NCBI GenBank assembly: GCA_052034255.1
Contig: JBPOIU010000067.1
Coordinates: 1-64,000, forward strand
From: JADJEK01 sp052034255
GTDB lineage: Bacteria > Planctomycetota > B15-G4 > JADJEK01
Direction: 5' to 3'
DNA: 64,000 bases
Numbering within the stretch: the first letter of the stretch is position 1; each line of letters starts with the position of its first letter. This document shows positions 49,356 through 58,197 of this stretch, piece by piece. The translations under genes and the position numbers were made by a program. The notes beneath the pieces are model-generated. The model did no database searches, was not told where the DNA came from, and saw only the letters and a program-made list of their open reading frames with translations.

Positions 49356-52300
49356 ATGCTGATGAAGCGCATCGAGATCCACGGCTTCAAGTCGTTCGCG
49401 GAACGCACCGAGTTCGAACTCGGCAAAGGCGTGACCTGTCTGGTCGGCCCGAACGGCTGCGGCAAGTCGAACGTCGTCGACGCGGTGAAGTGGGCGCTGG
49501 GCGAACAGCGCCCGACCGCTCTGCGCGGCGACGCGATGGCCGACGTGATCTTCAAGGGCAATGGGCGGCGCCCGGCGATGGGCTTCGCGGAAGTCACGCT
49601 CGTGTTCGACAACTCGAACGGCGAGCTGCGCGTCGACATGACCGAGGTCGCGATCACGCGCCGGCTCTACAAGAGCGGCGACAGCGAGTACTTGATCAAC
49701 CGCCAAGCCGCGCGTCTGAAGGACGTGCGCGAATTGTTCTACGACACGGGTCTCGGCAGCAACGCCTACGCGGTGCTCGAGCAGGGCCGCATCGACGCGA
49801 TCCTCCAAGCGAACAACGTCGATCGGCGGGCGATCTTCGAGGAAGCGGCGGGCATCCATCGCTTCCGCGTGCGTAAGAAGGAAGCACTGCGCAAGCTCGA
49901 GAAGGTCGACCAGAACCTGCTGCGCGTGAAGGACCTGCAAAACGAACTCGAGGGCCGCGTGCGCTCGCTGCGGATCCAAGCGGGTCGTGCCAAGTCGTAC
50001 GTCGAGTTGTCGGGCCGGCTCACGGAGCTGCGCACGGTGCAGTACCTGCGACTCGCGACGGAGTTCCGCGAGCGCAAAGTCCAGCTCGCGCAAGAGCTCG
50101 AAGCGGCGCACGCCGTCGATCGCGAGTCCGAAACGCATCTCGCCGCCGCTTCGGCGGCGGTCGACACCTGCGATGCCGAAGTCTCGCTGTTGCGCGACGA
50201 GAGCGCGCGTTTGCAGACCGAGCAAGCCGAGGCGCGCGCGTCGCTCGATGCCCACGCGGAGCGTTTGGAGAACGCGCGGCAGCGCGGCGCCGAGTCCGAG
50301 CAGGAGATCCACACCAAGACGCAGCAGATCGATCACCTCGTCGAGGAGACCGAGCGCCGCGCCGGGGAACTGGCTGGACTCGAGCAGAGCGCCGCGGACG
50401 AAGAATCGCAGCGCGTGGCGGCGGAACGGACGTCGGTCGCGGCGCACGAAGCCGCGGGGTGTGCGCGCGCCGCGGAACACGAGCACGGGCGGGCCGTCGA
50501 CGCCGCGGCGAAGGAACTGGAGCGCTGCGCGCGAGCCGAGGTCGGGTTGTCGAACGAGTCGGCTGCGCTCGAATCGGGCGCACGCGGTCTGCGGCAGGCG
50601 CGCGAGCGCTTGGTGCGCCGGGAAGCCGAGCTGTCGATCCTGCTCGAGCGCGCGCGGCGTGAAGCGTCCGAACTCGAACGGCATCAGTCGCGGCTCGACG
50701 AGGAAGCGCGACAGAGCACGGCGACGCTGGAATCGGCACGGGAACGCCAGCGCCTCGCGGTCGAGCGCGAATCGCAGCTGCGCCGCGAAATCGCGGAGAC
50801 ACGCGCGCGGCTGGCTGCGCTGACGTCGCGTCGCGACACGCTCGAAGGCATCATCCAGAACATGGAGGGCGTCGACGTCGGCGTCCGCCAGTTGCTGAAG
50901 GCGACGAAGACCGACGCGTCGCTCCACGGCGTGCGCGGCTTGCTCGCGGAACTCGTCGCGGCTCCGCGCGGTCGTGCGCGCGCGATCGATGCCGGACTCG
51001 GCTCGCTCGCGTCCGCGATCGTCGTCGAAGACGTCGCGGCGCTGAAGACCGCGTTGGCATTCCTACGCCAACACAACGGCGGTGCGGTGCAGTTCCTCGT
51101 GCTCGGCGCGCCGGCGCCGGCACGCTTGAGCGCGGCCGACGTCGGCGAAGCTCTGCTCGACGGGCTGAAGCCGGCTCCGGAGCTCGAAGCGACGCTGCGC
51201 GCCGTTCTCGGTCACGCGCGTCTCGTCGACGGCGAGGAAGCCCTGTTCGCCGCGCTCGGTAGCGGCGCATTCGTCGTGACGCGTGACGGTGCGCGACTCG
51301 ACGCCAGCGGCGCGATCGCCGGCCGGCCGTCGGAGAAGACGCTCGGCTTCGTCGAACGCCGCGCGGAGCGCGACGAGGTCGCGCTCGAAGTCGAGCGGGT
51401 GTCGGCCACGCTGGTCGGACTCGAGCAGGACGAGGCTCGCGCCGGCGCCGAGTGCGCCGAGGCTGCGCTGCTGGTCCGTGAATCCGAAGCGCGTCGGCAA
51501 GAGGTCCAGGAGGGACTGTTCCAGAATCGCTCGGCCGAGGATCGCCTGCGTGAGCGGGCGCAGCACTTCCAGCGCGAGCTCGCGGTCAGCGCGCACGAGC
51601 GCCTCGGCGTCGAGCGCGAAGAACAACAGACGCGCGAGCGACGCGCGCAACTCGATGCCGACCTGGTTGCCGCGCGCACGCAGCGCGAAGCACTCGAGGC
51701 CGAGCGTGCGCGATTGGCCGCCGCCGCCGAGGACACGCAGCGCGTCGCGCGCGAGGCGGCGGCTTCCGCCGCGGCTGCTGCGCAGGAGGTGGTGCGTTGC
51801 CAGGAGCGCGTTCGCGGTTTGCTCGCCGAGTGTGCCGCGATCCGGCGCTCGGTCGCCGAGCGCATCGAGCAGCGCGATCGGCTGCACGCCGAACGTGCCG
51901 CGGCACAGGATCGCCTGGCGCGTGCGCACGAAGTCGGGACCGAACTGCGCATCGCGATCGACCAACTGCACGAGAAGCGCGCGAAGCTCGGTGAGCACCT
52001 GCACGAGCTCGATCAGCGCCGCGTCCTGGCACAGGAAGGCCTCGAACGGGCACGCGCCACGGCACACGAGGCCGCGGCCGCGCGCGAATCCGCCCGCGAG
52101 CGCCTGCACAGCCTGCAGATGAAGGAGCAAGAGGTCGAACTCGGTCTCTCGGGCGTCCGCGAACGCGCGCGCGAAGAGCTGAACTTCGATATCGACGAAC
52201 GCTTGGCGGCGTTCGATCCGTCGCAGGCTCCGCCGCTCGATCAGGTCGAGGAGGAGGCCCGCCAGGTGCGCGAGCGCATCTCGCGCCTCGGCAACGTCAA

Positions 52301-52898
52301 CCTCGACGCGATCCACGAACTCGAGGAGCAGGAGCAACGATTGGCGTTCATCCTGCGCGAGCAGGAGGACCTCGACGCCGCGCGCAAGAGCCTCGAAGCG
52401 ACCATCAAGGAGCTCGACAACGTCTCGCGCGCACAGTTCGAGGAGACGTTCAACGCGGTGCGCGAGCACTTCCAAGCGTTGTTCCGCAAGTTGTTCCACG
52501 GTGGTCGCGCGGACGTGCGGCTCGAGGAAGGTCAGGACATCCTCGACGCGGGCGTCGAGATCATTGCGGCGCCGCCCGGCAAGGAAGCGCGCTCGATCAC
52601 GCTGCTGTCCGGTGGCGAGCGCACGATGACCGCCGTCGCGCTGCTGTTCTCGCTGTTCAAAGCGAAGCCGGCGCCGATCGCGATCCTGGACGAAGTCGAC
52701 GCGGCGCTCGACGAGGCGAACACGGAGCGGTTCTGCAACCTGCTCGCCGACTTCATCGGGACGTCGCAGTTCCTGATCGTGACGCACTCGAAGCGCACGA
52801 TGAGCTACGCCGACATCATCTTCGGCGTGACGATGGAGGAGCCGGGCTGCTCGAAGCGCATCGGCATCAAGATCGAGGAGTTCGAGAAGGTCGCGTGA
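49356..52898 (+). CDS. smc: Chromosome segregation ATPase SMC
   Basis: 1180 residues, the usual length. Walker A is GPNGCGKSN (about residue 31). Two long coiled coils (about 170-500 and 660-1000) flank a hinge near 510-640 (GVRGLLAELVAAPRGRARA ... AIVVEDVAALKTALAF). The signature motif LLSGGERTMTAVALLFSLF is near 1084 and Walker B PIAILDEVDAALDEAN near 1107. SMC dimers compact and segregate chromosomes with ScpA and ScpB, neither of which is here. The start may be ATG 49356 or 49362; both follow the ATP-cone gene stop within ten bases, so co-transcription is likely. Confidence 0.96.
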   Translation: MLMKRIEIHGFKSFAERTEFELGKGVTCLVGPNGCGKSNVVDAVKWALGEQRPTALRGDAMADVIFKGNGRRPAMGFAEVTLVFDNSNGELRVDMTEVAITRRLYKSGDSEYLINRQAARLKDVRELFYDTGLGSNAYAVLEQGRIDAILQANNVDRRAIFEEAAGIHRFRVRKKEALRKLEKVDQNLLRVKDLQNELEGRVRSLRIQAGRAKSYVELSGRLTELRTVQYLRLATEFRERKVQLAQELEAAHAVDRESETHLAAASAAVDTCDAEVSLLRDESARLQTEQAEARASLDAHAERLENARQRGAESEQEIHTKTQQIDHLVEETERRAGELAGLEQSAADEESQRVAAERTSVAAHEAAGCARAAEHEHGRAVDAAAKELERCARAEVGLSNESAALESGARGLRQARERLVRREAELSILLERARREASELERHQSRLDEEARQSTATLESARERQRLAVERESQLRREIAETRARLAALTSRRDTLEGIIQNMEGVDVGVRQLLKATKTDASLHGVRGLLAELVAAPRGRARAIDAGLGSLASAIVVEDVAALKTALAFLRQHNGGAVQFLVLGAPAPARLSAADVGEALLDGLKPAPELEATLRAVLGHARLVDGEEALFAALGSGAFVVTRDGARLDASGAIAGRPSEKTLGFVERRAERDEVALEVERVSATLVGLEQDEARAGAECAEAALLVRESEARRQEVQEGLFQNRSAEDRLRERAQHFQRELAVSAHERLGVEREEQQTRERRAQLDADLVAARTQREALEAERARLAAAAEDTQRVAREAAASAAAAAQEVVRCQERVRGLLAECAAIRRSVAERIEQRDRLHAERAAAQDRLARAHEVGTELRIAIDQLHEKRAKLGEHLHELDQRRVLAQEGLERARATAHEAAAARESARERLHSLQMKEQEVELGLSGVRERAREELNFDIDERLAAFDPSQAPPLDQVEEEARQVRERISRLGNVNLDAIHELEEQEQRLAFILREQEDLDAARKSLEATIKELDNVSRAQFEETFNAVREHFQALFRKLFHGGRADVRLEEGQDILDAGVEIIAAPPGKEARSITLLSGGERTMTAVALLFSLFKAKPAPIAILDEVDAALDEANTERFCNLLADFIGTSQFLIVTHSKRTMSYADIIFGVTMEEPGCSKRIGIKIEEFEKVA

Positions 52899-53468
52899 TG
52901 GATCGCGCGGGCGCTGCGCATCCATCCGATGCTGCGAACCGGTGCCCGATCGAACGGATCGGCCTGATCGGCCCAATTGGCCTGATCGACGAGATCGAAG
53001 CGATCGCCCGCGGTGGTCTGGGCGTGCGCGGGAGATCTCGCGTGCGCGTGGGCCGCTGTGGGCGAGCGCCTTGCATGCGGACCGCGCGACACATGAAAAC
53101 ACCCGCATCCCTCAGACGAGGGGCGCGGGTGTTTTCGGAGAAGAAGCCAGAAGGGAACTCCGGGAAAAGGGGAAGAAGGGGAGAAGAGTTTTACTCCGTT
53201 GCAGGAAACCCTCTGGCTATTTGTCTGGCACTGAATCTGGCTCGAACTCGCGCGCCCGACGACCGTGGACCTCTTCGTATCCTCGGCATCGCTCGGTGTG
53301 CTCGCATGAAGCGTTGCAACCGTGTCGCGAAGTCGCGTGACAATCTAGGCGGCAGCTACGCGGCTGCAAGTTTACAGTTCAGAAAAGTTCCCTTTGGTGA
53401 AACATCTGTCGTACGGATGAACAGCGGCTCCGTCCGCGTTCCCGTCGGCGGCCGAGACGTCGACCTCG
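52899..53468. other. Intergenic region of about 570 bases after smc
   Basis: It contains repeated GGCCTGATCG words near 52960-52990, the strong hairpin at 53096-53135 and, from about 53140 to 53410, a stretch visibly richer in A and T than the rest of the window. A frame spanning the region (52895-53476) is rich in arginine and glycine and has none of the third-position bias of genes, so I do not call it. The A/T-rich part could be a non-coding RNA gene or acquired DNA. I could not match it to tmRNA, RNase P, SRP or 6S RNA by eye. Confidence 0.55.
53096..53135. terminator. Strong bidirectional terminator
   Basis: AAAACACCCGC (53096-53106) pairs with GCGGGTGTTTT (53125-53135), with an inner CCCTC-AGAC-GAGGG stem. 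The A-run and U-run on either side make it an intrinsic terminator readable on both strands. It would end the nrdR/ATP-cone/smc transcript, and would equally end any minus-strand transcript from the A/T-rich stretch to its right. Confidence 0.85.
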
Positions 53469-54419
53469 ATGGCTGAGAAATCCCCATTCGTCGCCAACCT
53501 GGAGTACGCGGCGCTGCGCGTCGCGCTGGGTGCGCTGAGGCTGCTGCCGCCTCGCTGGGCCCTGCGCGCGACGGATCGGCTGGGGGATCTTGCGTACCTG
53601 CTCGATCGTCGGCATCGCGACGTGGCGCTGCACAACGTCGCGAAGGTCTACGGCACCGATCCGAACCATCCCGAGACGCGCGCGCTCGTACGCCGCGTCT
53701 TCCGGCACTTCCTGAAGGTCGGGGTCGAGTTCGCGCTGCTGCCGAAGCTGCTCGCGACGCGAGGGCTCGAGGGCGTGGTCGAGATCCATGGGCGCGAGCA
53801 CGTTGATGCGGCCTTGGCGCGAGGAACCGGAGTGCTCGTGTTCACGGCGCACCTCGGGAACTGGGAGGTCGTCGCGGCCGCCGGAGAGCCGCTCGGCATG
53901 CGCCTGCACGTCGTCGGACGGGCGATGGACAACCCGAAGATCGACGCCTTCCTGCTGCGCGAGCGTTCGCGCTGGGTGCGCTCGATCATCCCGAAGGATG
54001 GGGGACTGCCGCGCATCGTCCGCGCGCTGCGTGATGGCGATTGCGTCGCGATGCTGCTCGACCAACACGCCGGGCGGCAAGGCATGGTCGTCGATTTCCT
54101 CGGCCACCCGGCTTCGGCGTTCCGCGCGCCGGCGGAGTTGGCGGCGCGCTTCGGCTTCGCGTTGCTGCCGGGATTCGGTGTTCGCGTCGACGACTCGCCG
54201 AAGTACCGACTCGACTTCGAGCCCGCGCTGCTGCCCGATCCCGATGCGCCGCGCGAAGCGGAAGTCGCGCGCCTGACGCAGGCGATCGCCGACGTCATCG
54301 GCAAGCACGTGCGGCGCTCCCCCGACCAGTGGAATTGGCTCCATCGTCGCTGGCGCGCCGAGCGCGCGCGATCGGAGCCGACGACGACCGCGGCGACCTC
54401 GCGGACGGAGACGGCATGA
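53469..54419 (+). CDS. LpxL/HtrB-type lipid A (lauroyl) acyltransferase
   Basis: 316 residues. One N-terminal hydrophobic region, then the acyltransferase core with the catalytic HxxxxE motif HLGNWE near residue 129 (FTAHLGNWEVVAAAG). It continues with RAMDNPKIDAFLLRERSR, IIPKDGGLPRIVRALRDG and the substrate-pocket pattern MLLDQHAGRQGMVVDFLG, as in late acyltransferases of lipid A synthesis. The C-terminus includes PDQWNWLHRRWR. It acts at the inner membrane on lipid A precursors. Its stop overlaps the hldE start by four bases, and the pairing supports a lipopolysaccharide role. Confidence 0.9.
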   Translation: MAEKSPFVANLEYAALRVALGALRLLPPRWALRATDRLGDLAYLLDRRHRDVALHNVAKVYGTDPNHPETRALVRRVFRHFLKVGVEFALLPKLLATRGLEGVVEIHGREHVDAALARGTGVLVFTAHLGNWEVVAAAGEPLGMRLHVVGRAMDNPKIDAFLLRERSRWVRSIIPKDGGLPRIVRALRDGDCVAMLLDQHAGRQGMVVDFLGHPASAFRAPAELAARFGFALLPGFGVRVDDSPKYRLDFEPALLPDPDAPREAEVARLTQAIADVIGKHVRRSPDQWNWLHRRWRAERARSEPTTTAATSRTETA

Positions 54420-55864
54420 GCGGTGAACTCATCACGTGGGTCAAGGACGCGCGACCCGTCACGATCGGTGTCGTCGGCGACTTGATCCTCGATCGTTATT
54501 TGCGCGGTGACGCCGAACGCATTTCGCCTGAAGCGCCGATCCCGGTGTTGGACGTGCGCGCCGAGGAGCTGCGCATCGGTGGCGCCGGCAACGTGGTCGC
54601 GAACGTGCTCGCCGCGGGCGGTGGCGCGGCGATGTGCGGCGTGCTCGGCGACGACGACGGCGGACGCAAGCTGATCGAGTTGATGGTCGACGTCGGCGCC
54701 GACGTGCGTTCGATCGTGCGCGACGCCAGTCGTCCGACGATCCAGAAGACGCGCCTGCTCGCGCGCAGCCAGCAAGTTCTGCGCTACGACCGAGAGGACC
54801 GGCGACCGATCCACGGCGCCGTCGAGGATGCGCTGGTCGCCGCGGTGCGTGCGTTGGCGACGACCGCCGACGTGCTGGTGGTCTCCGATTACGCGAAGGG
54901 CACGCTGACGCCCGCGGTGCTCGATGCGGCGTTCCGTTTTGGCAAGCGCGTGCTCGTCGACCCGAAGGGCACGGACTACGCGAAGTACCGCGGTGCGTAC
55001 TGCATCACGCCGAACCGGCACGAAGCCGAGGTCGCGACCGGAGTGACGATCGGCGACGCCGCCTCGATGGAGCGTGCGGCCGGTGCGCTGTTCGAGATCA
55101 CGGGCGTCGAGGTCGCGCTGATCACGCTCGGCGCGGACGGCATGTTCTGCGCCCAGCGCGGCGGCGCTTCGTTCCACATCCGGACCGAGGCGAAGAAGGT
55201 CTTCGACGTCACGGGCGCTGGCGACACGGTGATCGCGTTGCTCGCGCGCTACCTCGCCGCCGGCGTGCCGTTGTCGTCGGCCGTGCGCATCGCGAACGCC
55301 GGCGCCGGTGTCGTCGTCGGCAAGATCGGCGCGGGCACGGTGTCGCCGATCGAGCTCTACCACGCACTCGGCAGTGAAGCGGCGTCGTTCGAGAACAAGC
55401 TCGTGCAGCGCGGCCAGATCGCCGACGTGGCTCGCGATCTGCGCGAGAAGGCGATGCGCATCGTGTTCACGAACGGGTGTTTCGACCTGCTGCACGCGGG
55501 GCACGCGCGCTACCTCGCGTGGGCGCGGGCGCAAGGCGACGTGCTGATCGTCGGCGTCAACGCGGATGCGTCGGTGCGCCGATTGAAGGGTGCGTCGCGA
55601 CCGTTCGTCGCCGAGGAGGATCGCCAGACGCTGCTCGCGGCCCTGGCGGCGGTCGACTACGTGACGCCGTTCGACGAAGACACCCCCGAGCGACTGATCC
55701 AGGAGATCCGTCCCGACGTCCTCGTGAAGGGGGCGGACTGGGAGGGCAAGGAGGTCGCCGGCCAGCGCTTCGTGGAAGCCGGTGGGGGACGAGTCCTCTT
55801 CGCCCCCCTGCTCGAAGGGCGTTCGACGACCCATCTGGCCGGCCGGATCAAGGCGGGTGGCTGA
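54416..55864 (+). CDS. hldE: Bifunctional heptose kinase/adenylyltransferase HldE
   Basis: 482 residues. The N-terminal ribokinase-like domain (about 1-325) makes heptose-1,7-bisphosphate from heptose-7-phosphate. Seen here are VVGDLILDRYLRGDAERISPEAP split by the usual spacing, GGAGNVVANVLAAGG and the catalytic TGAGDTVIAL near residue 263. The C-terminal nucleotidyltransferase domain (about 345-482) has FTNGCFDLLHAGHARYL with the HxGH motif and later VKGADWEGKEV. It supplies ADP-heptose for the lipopolysaccharide inner core. Fusion of the two domains is the E. coli-type arrangement. Confidence 0.96.
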   Translation: MSGELITWVKDARPVTIGVVGDLILDRYLRGDAERISPEAPIPVLDVRAEELRIGGAGNVVANVLAAGGGAAMCGVLGDDDGGRKLIELMVDVGADVRSIVRDASRPTIQKTRLLARSQQVLRYDREDRRPIHGAVEDALVAAVRALATTADVLVVSDYAKGTLTPAVLDAAFRFGKRVLVDPKGTDYAKYRGAYCITPNRHEAEVATGVTIGDAASMERAAGALFEITGVEVALITLGADGMFCAQRGGASFHIRTEAKKVFDVTGAGDTVIALLARYLAAGVPLSSAVRIANAGAGVVVGKIGAGTVSPIELYHALGSEAASFENKLVQRGQIADVARDLREKAMRIVFTNGCFDLLHAGHARYLAWARAQGDVLIVGVNADASVRRLKGASRPFVAEEDRQTLLAALAAVDYVTPFDEDTPERLIQEIRPDVLVKGADWEGKEVAGQRFVEAGGGRVLFAPLLEGRSTTHLAGRIKAGG

Positions 55865-55982
55865 TCTTCCACGTCTGCAAGTCGTCGCGTCCCGCGACGA
55901 TTTTCGGACGTGGTAGATCCCGCACCAGGTGTCCGAGGCGGCGGCAGTCGCCGCATTCGAACGGCGTGGGGTTGATCTGCAC
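55848..55982 (-). CDS. Possible 44-residue zinc-knuckle-like small protein
   Basis: On the minus strand a GTG at 55982 opens a 44-codon frame to TGA at 55848-55850, overlapping the end of hldE. The product starts VQINPTPFECGDCRRLGHLV and ends LQTWKISHPP. It has one CxxC pair followed by a histidine, and protein-like composition. Against it: no Shine-Dalgarno, a TAG two codons upstream of the GTG, and overlap with hldE and a hairpin (55863-55914). It is offered as a weak candidate or a gene remnant. Confidence 0.3.
   Translation of the reverse strand: MQINPTPFECGDCRRLGHLVRDLPRPKIVAGRDDLQTWKISHPP
55863..55914. repeat. Two-tier hairpin after hldE
   Basis: GATCTTCCACGTC (55863-55875) pairs with GACGTGGTAGATC (12 of 13 bases). 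Inside it TCGTCGCG pairs perfectly with CGCGACGA around a 3-base loop. It may act as the hldE terminator, although there is no U-run after the outer stem. The remaining bases to 56156 hold nothing else that I can support. Confidence 0.5.
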
Positions 55983-56156
55983 CCGCTAGATCGACGGCCG
56001 GTGAGCGGAACCGAGCGCCCGGCGCGCCAGATTGTGCGGATCTTCCCCAAAACCGTGCGGTTTCGATCGAAACTGCCCGGTTACCCGTGCTGGATCGCCC
56101 GGTAGAGTGCGCCCACGCGAACACTCCTGCCCGGATGGCCGCTCGCGGAGACCGCC

Positions 56157-58097
56157 ATGACTTCGTTGCAGCTCGACGTCGAGGACGAGGAGCGCCGGGA
56201 ACGCCTCGCCTTCACCAAGGAACGCATCACCTTCGGGCGATCCGCGGGCAACGACGTCGTGGTCGACGACGCGCAGGTCTCACGCACGCATTGCGTGCTC
56301 GAGCGCAACGGCGACGGCTTCCGCGTGGTGGATCTCGGTTCGCAGAACGGCACGTTCGTCAACGGCGATCGTGTTCCGCAGGCGCGCCTGAAGGCCGGGG
56401 ACGCGATCCGCATCGGACGCCTGAAGATCAAGGTCGTCGCGGTCGACGTCAGCGGCGCCGAGGACGTCGACGAACTGCAGAAGGACCGCGCGTTCCTGAA
56501 TTGGCTGGTGACCGTCAACCGCGATCTGGCGGCCGAACACGAGCTGATGCCGCTGCTGAATCGCGTCCTCGACGCCGTCGTGAGTTTCTCGCGCGCCGAG
56601 CGGGCGTTCGTCGTGCTCGCGTCGAAGGACGGCGGGCTCGAGTGCGAGGCGTCGCGCAACTTCCAAGGCGATGCGGTCCACGATGCCGAAGTCGCCGTCT
56701 CGCGGTCGATCGCGCACGAGGTGCTGGAATCGGGCAAGCCGTTGTTCTCGATCAATGCGCGCGAGGACGAACGCTTCCGCGCCGTGCAGTCGATCGTGAA
56801 CCTCGGGTTGCGCTCCGTGTTGTGCGTGCCGATCCGCTTCCGTGACGAGCTGCTCGGCGTGGTCTACATCGACAATCGCCTCGAGGCGGGCGTCTTCAGC
56901 ACGCGCGACGCCGAGCGCCTGCTCGTCTTCGCCGATCAAGCCGCGATCGCGGTCGCCAATGCGCGCATGATCCGCGAGCTCGTCGACTCGAACGAAGCGT
57001 TGGCGACCGCGCGCGCTCGCCTCGAATTGCTGAATCGCGATCTGCGGCGCACGGTCTCCGACCGCGAAGCGGAGTTGGCTTCGGTGCGGGCCCGCCTCGC
57101 CGGCGACGACATCGACGAGCCGGAGTCGAAGTACGACTCGGTCGGCATCATCGGTCGCTCACCGGCGATGACGCGCGTGTTCGAAATGTTGGATCGCGTG
57201 ACCGACTCGAACTTCCCGGTGCTGGTCGAAGGCGAGAGCGGCACCGGGAAGGAACTCGTCGCGCGAGCCATCCATCGCCTGGGCCAGCGGCGCTCGGAGC
57301 CGTTCGTCTCGGAGAACTGCGCGGCGCTGCCCGAGACCCTGCTGGAGAGCGAGCTGTTCGGCTCGATCAAGGGCGCATTCACCGGTGCCTCGGCGACGCG
57401 GCGCGGACTCGTGGAGCGCGCGCATCGCGGCACGCTGTTCCTCGACGAAGTCTCGGAGATGTCGCCGGCGCTACAGGCCAAGATGCTGCGCTTCCTGCAG
57501 GAGGGCGAGTTCCGGCCCGTCGGCGGGACCGACCCGATCAAGGTCGACGTGCGCATCGTGTCGGCCAGCAACAAGGACTTGCGGCAGATGGTGACCGAAG
57601 GCAAGTTCCGCGAGGACTTGTTCTATCGGCTGAACGTGTTGCCGGTGCGCCTGCCGCCACTGCGCTCACGCGCCGACGACATCCCGCTGCTGCTCGAGCG
57701 CTTCGTCGCCCGCGCGGCGACGGCGCAGGGCAGGAAGATGCCGCGCATCGCTCCCGAGGTCGTCGAAGCGTGCAAGCGCTATCCGTGGCCGGGTAACGTG
57801 CGGGAACTCGAGAACGAGGTCCGGCGGCTGGTCACGTTGTGCGACGACGTCCTCGTCGCCGAGCGGCTGTCGGCCCACGTGCTCGAAGGCAGAGCCGGGG
57901 CCAACGACGCGAAGTTCGCGGCCGTGGACGACGACGCGGATCTCTCGGCCCGCGTCGCGTCGATCGAGATGCGTGAGATCCAGAAGGCGTTGAAGGACTG
58001 CAACGGCAACAAGAGCCGCGCGGCGACGCAACTCGGGATCTCGCGCTTCTCGTTGAACCGCAAGATCGAGAAGTACGGCCTCGAGAAGACCGAGTGA
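56157..58097 (+). CDS. FHA-GAF sigma54-dependent transcriptional activator
   Basis: 646 residues. An FHA phosphothreonine-binding domain spans about 1-105 (ITFGRSAGNDVVVDD, SRTHCVLE, LGSQNGTFVNGDR). A GAF sensor domain spans about 130-290, with a short coiled coil to 330. The AAA+ domain has Walker A GESGTGKE near 359, the sigma54-contact loop GAFTGA near 404 (ELFGSIKGAFTGAS) and Walker B LFLDEVSEM. A Fis-type helix-turn-helix ends the protein (CNGNKSRAATQLGISRFSL). It would turn on sigma54 promoters in response to a GAF ligand and to threonine phosphorylation on a partner. The Ser/Thr kinase encoded two genes downstream is a candidate partner. Confidence 0.94.
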   Translation: MTSLQLDVEDEERRERLAFTKERITFGRSAGNDVVVDDAQVSRTHCVLERNGDGFRVVDLGSQNGTFVNGDRVPQARLKAGDAIRIGRLKIKVVAVDVSGAEDVDELQKDRAFLNWLVTVNRDLAAEHELMPLLNRVLDAVVSFSRAERAFVVLASKDGGLECEASRNFQGDAVHDAEVAVSRSIAHEVLESGKPLFSINAREDERFRAVQSIVNLGLRSVLCVPIRFRDELLGVVYIDNRLEAGVFSTRDAERLLVFADQAAIAVANARMIRELVDSNEALATARARLELLNRDLRRTVSDREAELASVRARLAGDDIDEPESKYDSVGIIGRSPAMTRVFEMLDRVTDSNFPVLVEGESGTGKELVARAIHRLGQRRSEPFVSENCAALPETLLESELFGSIKGAFTGASATRRGLVERAHRGTLFLDEVSEMSPALQAKMLRFLQEGEFRPVGGTDPIKVDVRIVSASNKDLRQMVTEGKFREDLFYRLNVLPVRLPPLRSRADDIPLLLERFVARAATAQGRKMPRIAPEVVEACKRYPWPGNVRELENEVRRLVTLCDDVLVAERLSAHVLEGRAGANDAKFAAVDDDADLSARVASIEMREIQKALKDCNGNKSRAATQLGISRFSLNRKIEKYGLEKTE

Positions 58098-58197
58098 ACG
58101 CGCGCGCCGGCCAACGTCGGCGGAGTGGTCGTCGAGTCGCGGTTGGCTCTGGAAGAGCACTGCACGCACGGAGTGACGAGACGCGGGAGGCCGCACG

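Noticed and set aside
53096..53468. tmRNA gene on the minus strand after smc
   Set aside because: A tag-like ending (KLAAA or VAAA before a stop) was seen, but there was no tRNA-like 5' and 3' ends, no T-loop sequence in the right place and no CCA.
53648..56050. Minus-strand frame of 800 codons over the acyltransferase and hldE
   Set aside because: Antisense shadow; the plus-strand genes have clear catalytic motifs (HLGNWE, TGAGDT, HxGH).
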